A stretch of 26,520 nt of DNA, taken from CAYJFK01 sp964369475. GTDB lineage: Bacteria; Bacillota; Clostridia; Oscillospirales; Feifaniaceae. Below the pieces are notes generated by a model. It had not been told where the DNA came from, did no database searches, and worked only from the letters and a program-made list of their open reading frames with translations. The stretch is from assembly GCA_964369475.1 (NCBI GenBank), contig CAYJFK010000030.1, positions 1 to 26,520 on the forward strand, given 5' to 3'. The translations under genes were made by a program, and so were the position numbers. Of the stretch, positions 7,474 through 15,519 are shown one piece after another. Each line of letters begins with the position of its first letter. Position 1 is the first letter of the stretch.

Positions 7474-8217
7474 TTACAGGTAGGTAACCCCTGTAAACCT
7501 GTCGCACTCGGCAAAGACATGCTTGCCAATCTTTGTATCTTTGTGCATGGTTGCATGTTCAAGATTTGGGCAACCTACAAAGTTATAGTCCTCTAATAAC
7601 ACAAGGCTTTTCGGGAGGGTAATTTGCCTCACCTCGCAATGACTAAATGCCGCTATATCTATAACTTCGAGCCCCTCGGGGAAGGTTATGTGCTGCACGC
7701 TCCCACACATGTCAAATGTGTCTCGCTCAATGCGCTTTATGCCTTGCGGAATGTCGATGCGCTTTAGGCTCTCGCAACTTCTAAATGCGCCCTCGCCAAG
7801 TGATGCAAGGCGGCTTGGAAGCTCGGCAATCTCCAAGGCAATGCAATGGTAAAATGCCTCGGCTTTTATTGTTAGGCGTACATTTTCGCTCGGTGCAAAT
7901 GTCACCTTTTTCAGCCCCTCGCAGTCTCTAAAAGCTCCCTCGCCTATTTCCCTAACGCTACTCGGAATTTCTACCGAGGCAAGGTCGCCGCACGACTGAA
8001 AGGCGAGCGCCCCGATGGTCTCGACGGTGCTCGGTATTACGACAGATAAAACCCCGTAACAGCCATCGAATGCGCCATCTTTAATCTCTCTTATTCCGTA
8101 AGGTATAACAACATGGCTCTCTCTGCCGATATACTTTATCAGCGCATCCCCCGTTATATAAAACTGCTCCTCGTCGTGAAAAATTCCGCTCGCCCTTTGC
8201 ACATCGCCCTCTCTCAT
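7474..8217 (-). CDS. BspA-type leucine-rich repeat (LRR_5) protein
   Basis: A 247-residue protein made mostly of about seven repeats of the LRR_5/BspA type: recurring IP..V..IG..AF..C..L..V, for example in VVIPSTVETIGALAFQSCGD and VEIPSSVREIGEGAFRDCEG. Start ATG 8215-8217 is chosen because GGGAGGAG (8223-8230) precedes it; an upstream ATG in frame lacks this. Many relatives are cell-surface proteins, but no signal peptide, membrane segment or sorting motif is visible here, so it is probably cytoplasmic and may mediate protein-protein contact. Function unknown. It is divergent from the 8356 gene. Confidence 0.85.
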   Translation of the reverse strand: MREGDVQRASGIFHDEEQFYITGDALIKYIGRESHVVIPYGIREIKDGAFDGCYGVLSVVIPSTVETIGALAFQSCGDLASVEIPSSVREIGEGAFRDCEGLKKVTFAPSENVRLTIKAEAFYHCIALEIAELPSRLASLGEGAFRSCESLKRIDIPQGIKRIERDTFDMCGSVQHITFPEGLEVIDIAAFSHCEVRQITLPKSLVLLEDYNFVGCPNLEHATMHKDTKIGKHVFAECDRFTGVTYL

Positions 8218-8355
8218 GGTAGCTCCTCCCTTTGCGTTGACAATCAAAGTCGGCAAATGTTATAATAATGTTAGATATACGCATAAATAATCTATCGTTT
8301 TGTGCCCTATACTTTATTCTTTATATTTTACCCCCAAAGAAAAGAGGTGTCAATA

Positions 8356-8916
8356 TTGAATAGCTTCGACTCGACCTTTATATGGACTTATTATATATTT
8401 TACATTCTAAGCTTTGTCTTTGCCAAGGGCTCTAACAGAAGGGCGCAAATCGATTTGAGAAGAATGAATCAGGGCAAGCCGCCTCTTATATATCTTTCGA
8501 AGGGGGTCACTGCCGCCACACGTATATCGAGAATATTCTTTTTCTTCTGGGGGCCTGCTAGCTATCTGCTTATATCGAGATCGCTTGCAATATACGACTT
8601 TTTTCTCGCCCCCTTTGGCATATCCATTCCCGAAAGCATCACGCTACTGCCTTGGGAGTATATGTATATAATCTATTTTATTATCGGATATTCCTTGTTT
8701 GGCTACTTTTCCTATCACAGCTATTACACCGAAAAGTATTGCACAGGGCTTTACGAGTGGGACAAGATGCCCTCTGTTAATTTAAAGGGCGAGATAATTG
8801 ATAACCCACGAAACAAGACGATAAGCCGTCACCGTGCCGGCGGTGAGTTTTCAAATTTCGAGCAAAATATAGACGGATTTTTCGAAAAGGAGTGGGAAGA
8901 TGGCACATTTATATAG
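8356..8916 (+). CDS. Unrecognised membrane protein
   Basis: A 186-residue protein with about three hydrophobic segments: near the N-terminus (WTYYIFYILSFVFA), around residues 57-75 (IFFFFWGPASYLL) and around 103-122 (EYMYIIYFIIGYSLFGYFSY). A charged C-terminal tail of about 60 residues follows. I propose the TTG at 8356-8358 as start because AGAGGTG lies 6 bases upstream; an ATG 54 bases further 5' has no ribosome site. The stop overlaps the next gene by 17 bp, so the two are co-translated. I recognise no family. Divergent from the LRR gene. Confidence 0.65.
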   Translation: MNSFDSTFIWTYYIFYILSFVFAKGSNRRAQIDLRRMNQGKPPLIYLSKGVTAATRISRIFFFFWGPASYLLISRSLAIYDFFLAPFGISIPESITLLPWEYMYIIYFIIGYSLFGYFSYHSYYTEKYCTGLYEWDKMPSVNLKGEIIDNPRNKTISRHRAGGEFSNFEQNIDGFFEKEWEDGTFI

Positions 8917-9265
8917 CAATACGATTTTTTGGATCATTCCCTTTATTATAACGGGGTTCATTGTGTCGAGCGTGCTCTTTTATATCGACGCATTAAATGC
9001 CAAGTTCAAACACGAGCGAGACGGCACGACGAGCGAGCCCTTTATATTTGGCCCGATGACGCTCGGCGACATAGCGGCAATAGGCTTTTTCTCGCTTTTC
9101 TTTCCTGTGCTACTCTGCCTTGTACGGTATATTTCTTATTGGATTACACCTCGCTACGACGGGGAGGCCTCGCTATTTTGGTCGCTCTTTGCATCGATCT
9201 ATTTTATCTCATTTGCACATAGTGTAAGACGCTTTGTAAACAAGCGGTTTGTTTTAAAGAAGTAG
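8900..9265 (+). CDS. Unrecognised small membrane protein
   Basis: 121 residues with three predicted membrane segments (about 8-29, 54-76, 89-107) and a basic C-terminus (RRFVNKRFVLKK). The ATG at 8900 is supported by AAGGAG 9 bases upstream inside the preceding gene, with a 17-bp overlap. The overlap suggests a two-subunit or co-regulated pair with the 8356 product. The fold is not recognised. The gene ends just before a bidirectional hairpin and converges on purA. Confidence 0.7.
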   Translation: MAHLYSNTIFWIIPFIITGFIVSSVLFYIDALNAKFKHERDGTTSEPFIFGPMTLGDIAAIGFFSLFFPVLLCLVRYISYWITPRYDGEASLFWSLFASIYFISFAHSVRRFVNKRFVLKK

Positions 9266-9275
9266 TTTATTACAG

Positions 9276-9304
9276 CATAGGGGCGGCCGAAGGCCGCCCC
9301 TATG
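9276..9304. terminator. Convergent hairpin between the 8900 gene and purA
   Basis: CATAGGGGCGGCC, loop GAA, and the perfect complement: a 13-bp stem with no U-tract on either side. It sits 10 bp after one stop codon and 11 bp before the other, so it could end both transcripts, but without the usual T-run. Confidence 0.6.
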
Positions 9305-9315
9305 CCACAGTGAAA

Positions 9316-10587
9316 TTACACCATTTTTATATAATCGTCCCTCGAAGCACCGACCGATACATATGAAACCTTGCATCCCATGGCATCTTCTATATATCTA
9401 ACATACTTCTTAGCATTCTCGGGTAAATCCTCCCAAGTGCGGCACTTTGAAATGTCGGCATTAAAGCCTTCGAAATACTCGACTATCGGCTTTGCCCTCT
9501 CGAGCGCATCACCTGTCGGGAAGCTGTCGACCCTCTTGCCGTCTACTTCATAGGCAACGCATACGGGGATCTTTTCCATAAAGGATAGTATGTCGAGCTT
9601 TGTTAAAGCAAGCTCGGTTGCACCTTGCACCATAACGCCGTAGCGTGAGGCAACAATGTCAAAGCCGCCCACTCTGCGTGGCCTACCCGTTGCGGCACCG
9701 TATTCGCCGCCCGCTTCACGTAGCTCGTCCCCATCTTTGTCAAAGAGTTCTGCCGTAAATGGGCCTTCGCCGACACAGCTCGAATATGCCTTTATAATGC
9801 CTATCGTCTTTTCGAGCTTTAGCCCGGGCACGCCTGCACCGAGGGGGGCATATGCGGCAAGTGTCGAGGAGGAGGATGTGTAGGGGTATATGCCAAAATC
9901 TATGTCCCTAAGTGCCCCCAGTTGTGCCTCGAACATTATATCTTTGCCCTCTTTGTTTGCATTATTTAGAAATTCCGTTGTGTCGGTAATATATGGCTTT
10001 ATAACGTCGCCGTATTTTTTAAGCCAAGCGTACATGTCGTCGGCATTAAGTAGCGGTGCGCCGTAGCCCTTGAATGTTATATTCTTCCACTCGACAATAT
10101 CTGCCACCTTTTCCTTTAGCGTGCCTTCCGAGAAAAGATCGCCCATTCTTATGCCCTTTTTTAGGTACTTGTCGCCATAAACAGGGGCGATACCTCGCCT
10201 TGTCGAGCCGTATTTCTTGTCGGCAAGGCGGTCTTCTTCCATCACATCTTGCATTTTGTGATAGGGCAGACAGATTATCGCCTTGTCGCTTATCTTTAAA
10301 TTTTCGGGCGATACATCTATACCGCCTGCCTTTAACTGCTCTATCTCGCCGCAGAGATGCTCTATGTCGACGACCATGCCGTTGCCCATAACATTTACAG
10401 TAGTATCACGAAGTATACCCGATGGCAAAAGGTTTAAAATAAACTTACCCTTCTCGTTTATAACTGTGTGCCCTGCGTTGTTGCCCCCCTGATAACGACA
10501 TATAACATCATACTCCGACGAAAGAAGATCGACCATGCGACCCTTTCCCTCGTCACCCCAGTTAATTCCGACTATTGCGGTTAGCAT
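9316..10587 (-). CDS. purA: Adenylosuccinate synthase
   Basis: A 423-residue cytoplasmic enzyme that joins IMP and aspartate using GTP, the first committed step to AMP. The GDEGKG phosphate loop is at residues 11-16 with the catalytic Asp12, and the catalytic His40 is in GGNNAGHT. The C-terminal GTP-binding stretch ATGRPRR is present. Length is normal. AAGGGA lies upstream of the ATG. It is the last gene of a four-gene unit, 26 bp after the second TIM-barrel gene, which links the Tm-1-like proteins to a purine gene. This placement is not the usual one for purA and is worth noting. Identity is secure. Confidence 0.97.
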   Translation of the reverse strand: MLTAIVGINWGDEGKGRMVDLLSSEYDVICRYQGGNNAGHTVINEKGKFILNLLPSGILRDTTVNVMGNGMVVDIEHLCGEIEQLKAGGIDVSPENLKISDKAIICLPYHKMQDVMEEDRLADKKYGSTRRGIAPVYGDKYLKKGIRMGDLFSEGTLKEKVADIVEWKNITFKGYGAPLLNADDMYAWLKKYGDVIKPYITDTTEFLNNANKEGKDIMFEAQLGALRDIDFGIYPYTSSSSTLAAYAPLGAGVPGLKLEKTIGIIKAYSSCVGEGPFTAELFDKDGDELREAGGEYGAATGRPRRVGGFDIVASRYGVMVQGATELALTKLDILSFMEKIPVCVAYEVDGKRVDSFPTGDALERAKPIVEYFEGFNADISKCRTWEDLPENAKKYVRYIEDAMGCKVSYVSVGASRDDYIKMV

Positions 10588-10613
10588 AAAAACAAATCCC
10601 TTCTATTTATAAA

Positions 10614-11444
10614 TTATTTTAATTTTGTCTTTTTAAATAGGCGTGCGCCCTCTGTAAGTCCCTCTTCCATCGGTAGGCGATCTGTCGACGAGCCGCCCAT
10701 AAAGCCGTCTACCTCGGGGAGGAGCGATATAAGCTTTGCAACACTTTCGCTGCTCGAGAATATGCCGCCTGTAAAGAGCACCTTAATATTCTCGTTTTCG
10801 CCCTTTGCCGCCTTTGTGCAGCCATCTATAAACTGCACACTCTCCTCCATTGTAAGAGCCGATTTTACTCCCGAAAAACCGCCGACAGTAGCTCCGACAG
10901 TTACAACGACCATGTCTGCCCCTGCCGCTGACATCATGCGGCAGCTCTCTGCTGTGTGACAGTATGCCGCCGAAAATATGCCACGCCCTTTTGCTCGGGC
11001 AATAAATGCCGCCTCTCTGTCAAGCCCTATATTTTGCTTGTCGAGATTTTTTATGTTGGAGGGGCTGTTCCAGCCAATCGAAGGCGATAGATACACTCCG
11101 GAATAACCGCTATTCATGGCATCGTCTAAAAGCATGTCTATTGTGGCAAAGGGCTCTGTTGCGCATATGCCGCATAGCACGGGGGTATTTTTCACAACTG
11201 GGAGCACCTCGCTCGACAGCGATGATACTACCTCGACCGCCCTGCCCGATGACAGGTTTGCCGCAAGCGAGCTTACCCCTGCCATTCTTAGCCTTGCGCC
11301 GTAGTCGACAGCGATAATATCAGCGCCGCCTGCCTCTTGGCACTTGGCTACAAGCCCTATGCCTGCCGTTGTACCAACGATAATTTCGCCACGCTCCAAG
11401 GCGGCATTTAACCTTGATATAATATCGTCTCTTGTAAAAACCAT
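10614..11444 (-). CDS. TIM-barrel protein, PEP-hydrolase-like family, diverged copy
   Basis: 276 residues, homologous to the gene just upstream (11444-12286) and to the C-terminal domain of the plant Tm-1 protein. Shared landmarks are GADIIAVDYGARLRMAG (about 39-55), the middle GYSGVYLSPSIGWN, SAAGADMVVVTVGATVGGFSG and the late VLFTGG-FMGGSSTDRLP. Compared with the upstream copy, the loop after RMAG has lost the GRGSSSG-LPY-DAN sequence, and the HMGLTSSG loop reads TVGATVGG. These loops lie at the open end of the barrel, so substrate may differ. Its start codon overlaps the upstream stop (TAATG), implying coupled translation. The reaction is not established. Confidence 0.8.
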   Translation of the reverse strand: MVFTRDDIISRLNAALERGEIIVGTTAGIGLVAKCQEAGGADIIAVDYGARLRMAGVSSLAANLSSGRAVEVVSSLSSEVLPVVKNTPVLCGICATEPFATIDMLLDDAMNSGYSGVYLSPSIGWNSPSNIKNLDKQNIGLDREAAFIARAKGRGIFSAAYCHTAESCRMMSAAGADMVVVTVGATVGGFSGVKSALTMEESVQFIDGCTKAAKGENENIKVLFTGGIFSSSESVAKLISLLPEVDGFMGGSSTDRLPMEEGLTEGARLFKKTKLK

Positions 11445-12286
11445 TATTTCGCCCCCTTCTTTATGGCCTTAAGTGCCCCGACCGCCTCTACAATCTTGCG
11501 CTCTGTCGGAAGCCGCTCGGCCGACGATGCACCGTAGAAGCCGACGACTTCGGGCAGTTTGTCGAATATATACTGCGCATCTTCCGGTGTAGAGATTGGG
11601 CCGCCGTGACATATGACGAGTGCATTCGGGTTTTCTTTATGAGCCGCCCTTGCTATCTCGCCTATCTTGTCTACACATACATCGAGCCCCGACACAACAT
11701 CTGCTCCTATCATGCCCGATGAAGTAAGTCCCATGTGTGCCACGATAAAATCAGCCCCTGCCGCCGCCATCTGTGCGCCCTGCTCTGCTTCAAAGCAGTA
11801 TGGCGTTGTAATAAGCCCTATTTCGCTTGCAAGCCGTACCATTTCTATTTCTCGATCAAATCCAAGACCTGCCTCTATTAGGTTTTTGCCAAAGATACCA
11901 AGTTGCAAGTTTGCAACTGTCGGGAAGTTTTGAACCCCCGAAAAACCGAGCTCGGCAAGGCTTGTTAAGTAGCCCTTCATATCTCTCGACATGTCGCTAC
12001 CGTACACGCCTGCAATGACAGGGGTATGCTTTACCGCCGCCGATATTTCTGCCGCCATTTCCAAAATAACACCGTTTGCATCGCTGTACGGCAGACGACC
12101 GCTCGACGAGCCACGACCTGCCATTCTAAAGCGACCCGAGTTGTATATGATTATCATATCAACTCCGCCCTCCTCGGCGCATCTTGCCGAGAGCCCCACG
12201 CCTGCGCCCGAGCCCACGATCGGTATTCCCTTTTCTATCTGCCCTTTACAGTGGGACAAAAAGTCCGCTCTTGATACCCTAATCAT
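11444..12286 (-). CDS. TIM-barrel protein, PEP-hydrolase-like family
   Basis: 280 residues of the family annotated as phosphoenolpyruvate hydrolase-like or TIM-barrel domain (Pfam PEP_hydrolase). Typical features are VGSGAGVGLSARCAEEGG (near 23-40), NSGRFRMAGRGSSSGRLPY, AQMAAAGADFIVAHMGLTSS and CHGGPISTPEDAQ. The family name rests on weak biochemistry; the true substrate is unknown. The start ATG overlaps the stop of the UPF0261 gene by four bases (ATGA), and the next TIM gene overlaps its stop by one. In plants the UPF0261 and TIM domains are one polypeptide (Tm-1), so the two products here probably act together. Confidence 0.85.
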   Translation of the reverse strand: MIRVSRADFLSHCKGQIEKGIPIVGSGAGVGLSARCAEEGGVDMIIIYNSGRFRMAGRGSSSGRLPYSDANGVILEMAAEISAAVKHTPVIAGVYGSDMSRDMKGYLTSLAELGFSGVQNFPTVANLQLGIFGKNLIEAGLGFDREIEMVRLASEIGLITTPYCFEAEQGAQMAAAGADFIVAHMGLTSSGMIGADVVSGLDVCVDKIGEIARAAHKENPNALVICHGGPISTPEDAQYIFDKLPEVVGFYGASSAERLPTERKIVEAVGALKAIKKGAK

Positions 12287-13500
12287 GCATCTTCCCCCTC
12301 GTATTTTTTCTTCATCATGCCCGAAAGCTTTGTGGCGACAGCCTCCGCAAATGAGGCATTATTTATGTCTGTTTCCACTACGACTACATCAAAGTCCTGC
12401 GGTAGATTTTTCTTTACCGTTTCAAATAGCACATTGTCTGCCGCCCTGTCCTCTAATATGCCGCCCTCGACACTCATCATGGACATGCCGCCCGTTGGGA
12501 TAAATAGTGCGACCTCGCCTTTGTAGCAAGACAATTTTTCCGCTATAAAGAGCCCCGATTTTGCCATGTCCTCGCCATTTGGCCTAAGGTGGGAGGGCTT
12601 GTCGTTGTGACAGTATATCTTACGATCGCCTATATCGTCGAATTTATTTGTCGAATACATGTCCATCGCCCCGAGAACAACGACTGTCGGGATACCGACC
12701 TTCCCAGCCGCCGATAACCTTGTGCCGCCTGCCGATCCCATGGCAGATCCAAGCACGTGGGAATGGACTTCGGGCAATGCCGCATCGAGTAGGCCGTGGA
12801 AAAAGCCCTTTTCTATCAAGGACTCCATCGCCGCCCCACCGCTTCCGACAGCGTGGAATATTATAACCTCGTAGCCCTTACTCTCGAGCAGGCGCTTTGC
12901 CTCCAAAACTCCTTTAGAGACAACGCCGTACATTGTTGCCGCAATGCGCTTTTTGTCGCCGCCCTCTATTTGCAAATCAGACATAACAGCACCGACTATT
13001 GCAGCGGCCGCCTGATTGAATACCGTCTTTGTTAGGGTGTTAAGCCCTGCAACATCTACAACAGCCCCCATTGTTATAATGTCTGTGCCGCCTATATACC
13101 GCCCTAAATTTGGCGAGCCTGCAAGCGTTGTAAGCATAAATTTGGGAAAGCCCACGGGAAGATTTCTCATGGCATCCGTGCCGACAGTAGTGCCGCCACT
13201 GCCACCCATTGCAAATACACCGTCTATCTCGCCCTTTTGGTGGAGATCTTTAAGACAGCTCGCCGCCCCCTTTGCCATAAGGGTAAGCGCCTCGCTTCTT
13301 GTCGACTTTAGCAAATCTTGCTTTGTTATGTCGGCACGAGCGGCAACTTGGCTACTCGATATGTCGACAGGGATTGCCGTCTCCCTTGTGGAGACATCTA
13401 TAAAAAGAGTGTCGCACCCAAGCTTTTTAATGCAGTCCGACATATACAGGTACTCCTCGCCCTTCGTGTCGAAGGTGCCCACAAGAGCAATTTTTTTCAT
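12283..13500 (-). CDS. Tm-1-like ATP-binding protein (UPF0261)
   Basis: 405 residues. It begins KKIALVGTFDTKGEEYLYM, a hallmark of the UPF0261 / Tm-1-like family, with a glycine-rich loop FAMGGSGGTTVGTDAMRNLP (about 96-115) and a second-half segment IFHAVGSGGAAMESL. In tomato the homologous N-terminal domain of Tm-1 binds ATP and blocks tobamovirus replication; bacterial function is unknown. It heads the operon with two TIM-barrel genes and purA. GAGGTG lies 6 bases upstream of ATG and falls at the end of a 26-bp direct repeat. The family assignment is firm, the role is not. Confidence 0.88.
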   Translation of the reverse strand: MKKIALVGTFDTKGEEYLYMSDCIKKLGCDTLFIDVSTRETAIPVDISSSQVAARADITKQDLLKSTRSEALTLMAKGAASCLKDLHQKGEIDGVFAMGGSGGTTVGTDAMRNLPVGFPKFMLTTLAGSPNLGRYIGGTDIITMGAVVDVAGLNTLTKTVFNQAAAAIVGAVMSDLQIEGGDKKRIAATMYGVVSKGVLEAKRLLESKGYEVIIFHAVGSGGAAMESLIEKGFFHGLLDAALPEVHSHVLGSAMGSAGGTRLSAAGKVGIPTVVVLGAMDMYSTNKFDDIGDRKIYCHNDKPSHLRPNGEDMAKSGLFIAEKLSCYKGEVALFIPTGGMSMMSVEGGILEDRAADNVLFETVKKNLPQDFDVVVVETDINNASFAEAVATKLSGMMKKKYEGEDA

Positions 13501-13507
13501 ATTACAC

Positions 13508-13573
13508 CTCTTTATTCCGATTTATACCGAATTGTGCCAAGTTGAAACTCTTTATTCCGATTTATACTGAATT
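13508..13573. repeat. Two 26-bp direct repeats at the head of the Tm-1/purA operon
   Basis: 13508-13533 and 13548-13573 agree at 25 of 26 bases, with a 40-bp period. On the minus strand each contains GTATAAATCGGAATAAAGAG. The gene-proximal copy ends in the ribosome site of the UPF0261 gene. They may be paired regulator sites or a small duplication. Confidence 0.75.
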
Positions 13574-13604
13574 ATATCGATGTAAACACATTGCTATATC
13601 TACA

Positions 13605-13640
13605 TCAAAAAATTATGCGTCGACTGTACAGCCGACGCAT
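13605..13640 (-). terminator. Terminator of hisS-aspS
   Basis: On the minus strand the stem ATGCGTCG (13633-13640) pairs with CGACGCAT (13615-13622) and is followed by AATTTTTTG. It lies just after the aspS stop at 13647. Confidence 0.8.
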
Positions 13641-13646
13641 ATATTG

Positions 13647-15443
13647 TTACTCTGCCTCTATCTCTTTTGCCTCGGCTATGGCTATCGATAGCTCCTCGAG
13701 CTGTTTTTGGTCGACAAAATCAGGCGCTCCGCTCATAAGTTCCGATGCGTTTTGCACCTTGGGGAAGGCTATAACATCTCTTATGTTGTCGCTACCTGTA
13801 AGTAGCATTACAAGCCTATCAAGCCCAAAGGCGAGGCCGCCGTGGGGAGGTGCACCATATTCGAATGCGTCCATAAGGAAACCAAAACGCTCCTTTGCCG
13901 CCTCTTTTGTAAAGCCGAGTAGCGAGAACATTTTGGATTGAAGTTCCGAGTTGTATATACGAATAGAGCCGCCGCCTATTTCGTAGCCGTTTAGCACTAT
14001 GTCGTATGCCTTTGCCCTTGCCTTTTCGGGGGCGCTGTCTATATAGTGGAGATCTTCGTCCATAGGTGCTGTGAAGGGGTGATGCATTGCGACGTAGCGA
14101 CCCTCCTCCTCGTCGTAGTCGAGAAGTGGGAAGTCGGTAACCCAGAGGAAGTTGTAGAGTGTCTCGTCTATCAAACCAAGGCGCTTTGCAATCTCGCAAC
14201 GAAGTGCGCCTAAGGAGTCGTATACCACCTTATCGCTGTCGGCAACTATTAGTAGAACGTCGCCCTGTTCTGCGCCCATTGCGGCATATATTGCCGCCAT
14301 TTCTTCTTCTGTCATAAACTTTGCAAAGGAAGATGTCGTGTCCTCGCCCATTCTTACCCAAGCAAGACCCTTTGCACGGTATGTTTTAACAAACTCTGTA
14401 AGCCCGTCGATCTCCTTGCGGGAAAGTTTAGAAAATCCGCCCTTTACATTTATACCACGAACACTGCCGCCACTCTCGAGAGCACCTGCAAATACCTTAA
14501 AGCCGCAACCCTTTAGCGTGTCTGATAGATCGCAAAGTTCCAGCCCAAAACGTGTGTCGGGCTTGTCACTGCCGTAGCGGTTCATTGCTTCGGTGTAGGT
14601 AAGCCTGTCGAAGGGTGTCTTAACATCTATTCCCTTTTCTGCCTTAAATACAGCCTTTAGCATGTTTTCGTTTACTGCAATAACGTCCTCACGGTCGGCG
14701 AAGGACATTTCAAGGTCGATCTGTGTAAAGTCGGGCTGACGGTCGGCACGCAGATCTTCGTCTCTAAAACAACGGGCAATTTGGATATACCTGTCAAAGC
14801 CTGCCACCATTAGAATTTGCTTGTACTGCTGTGGCGACTGAGGAAGGGCATAGAATTTGCCGCTGTGTACACGAGAGGGTACAAGATAGTCTCTCGCACC
14901 TTCGGGTGTCGACTTCATTAGGATCGGTGTTTCTATTTCGATAAATCCGTTTTCTGCGTAGTAGTCACGCACAAGCTTGTATACACGGCTACGGCAGAGG
15001 ATTTTTTCTGCAAGGTCGGGACGGCGAAGGTCTAAGTATCTGTATCTTAGGCGCAGTTCCTCGTTTACGTTGGAGTTTTCGACAATTTCAAAGGGAGGTG
15101 TCTTTGCCGTGTTTAGAATTCTTAGCTCGTTTGCAAGTATTTCTACCTGCCCTGTCGGCATACGGTCGTTTATTGCGCCCTCGCCACGTTGACGGACTAC
15201 ACCCTTTACGGCAAGGACAAATTCGCCTCTTACGGGGAATGCCTTGTCGAATATTTCCTTGTCAATAGACTCGTCGAATGTGCACTGCACAATGCCTGTT
15301 CTGTCCCTTAAATCTATAAACAAAAGCCCACCTAAGTTGCGAACCTTTTGCACCCAACCGAATACAACGGCCTCGCTACCTATGTCGCTCGCTCTGTATT
15401 CTCCGCAATATTTTGTGCGCTTTAGTCCCTGTACGGTCTCCAT
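13647..15443 (-). CDS. aspS: Aspartate-tRNA ligase
   Basis: 598 residues, the length of bacterial class IIb AspRS. The N-terminal anticodon-binding OB fold (about 1-115) is followed by the catalytic domain with the flipping-loop segment LVPSRVHSGKFYALPQSPQQ (about 187-206), motif 2 RCFRDEDLRADRQPDFTQID (224-243) and motif 3 FGLDRLVMLL (539-548). A bacterial GAD-type insertion lies between about 280 and 420. It charges tRNA-Asp in the cytoplasm. AGGAG is 10 bases upstream of ATG. It lies 76 bp after hisS, an arrangement common in Bacillota, and the pair probably forms an operon. Whether it also charges tRNA-Asn cannot be judged. Confidence 0.97.
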   Translation of the reverse strand: METVQGLKRTKYCGEYRASDIGSEAVVFGWVQKVRNLGGLLFIDLRDRTGIVQCTFDESIDKEIFDKAFPVRGEFVLAVKGVVRQRGEGAINDRMPTGQVEILANELRILNTAKTPPFEIVENSNVNEELRLRYRYLDLRRPDLAEKILCRSRVYKLVRDYYAENGFIEIETPILMKSTPEGARDYLVPSRVHSGKFYALPQSPQQYKQILMVAGFDRYIQIARCFRDEDLRADRQPDFTQIDLEMSFADREDVIAVNENMLKAVFKAEKGIDVKTPFDRLTYTEAMNRYGSDKPDTRFGLELCDLSDTLKGCGFKVFAGALESGGSVRGINVKGGFSKLSRKEIDGLTEFVKTYRAKGLAWVRMGEDTTSSFAKFMTEEEMAAIYAAMGAEQGDVLLIVADSDKVVYDSLGALRCEIAKRLGLIDETLYNFLWVTDFPLLDYDEEEGRYVAMHHPFTAPMDEDLHYIDSAPEKARAKAYDIVLNGYEIGGGSIRIYNSELQSKMFSLLGFTKEAAKERFGFLMDAFEYGAPPHGGLAFGLDRLVMLLTGSDNIRDVIAFPKVQNASELMSGAPDFVDQKQLEELSIAIAEAKEIEAE

Positions 15444-15519
15444 TTTTTTGTATCTCCTAATCTATCGGTATTATTTTTATTTTAGCTTGCTTTTGCCACG
15501 GGTTGCCGTTGTTGACAGG

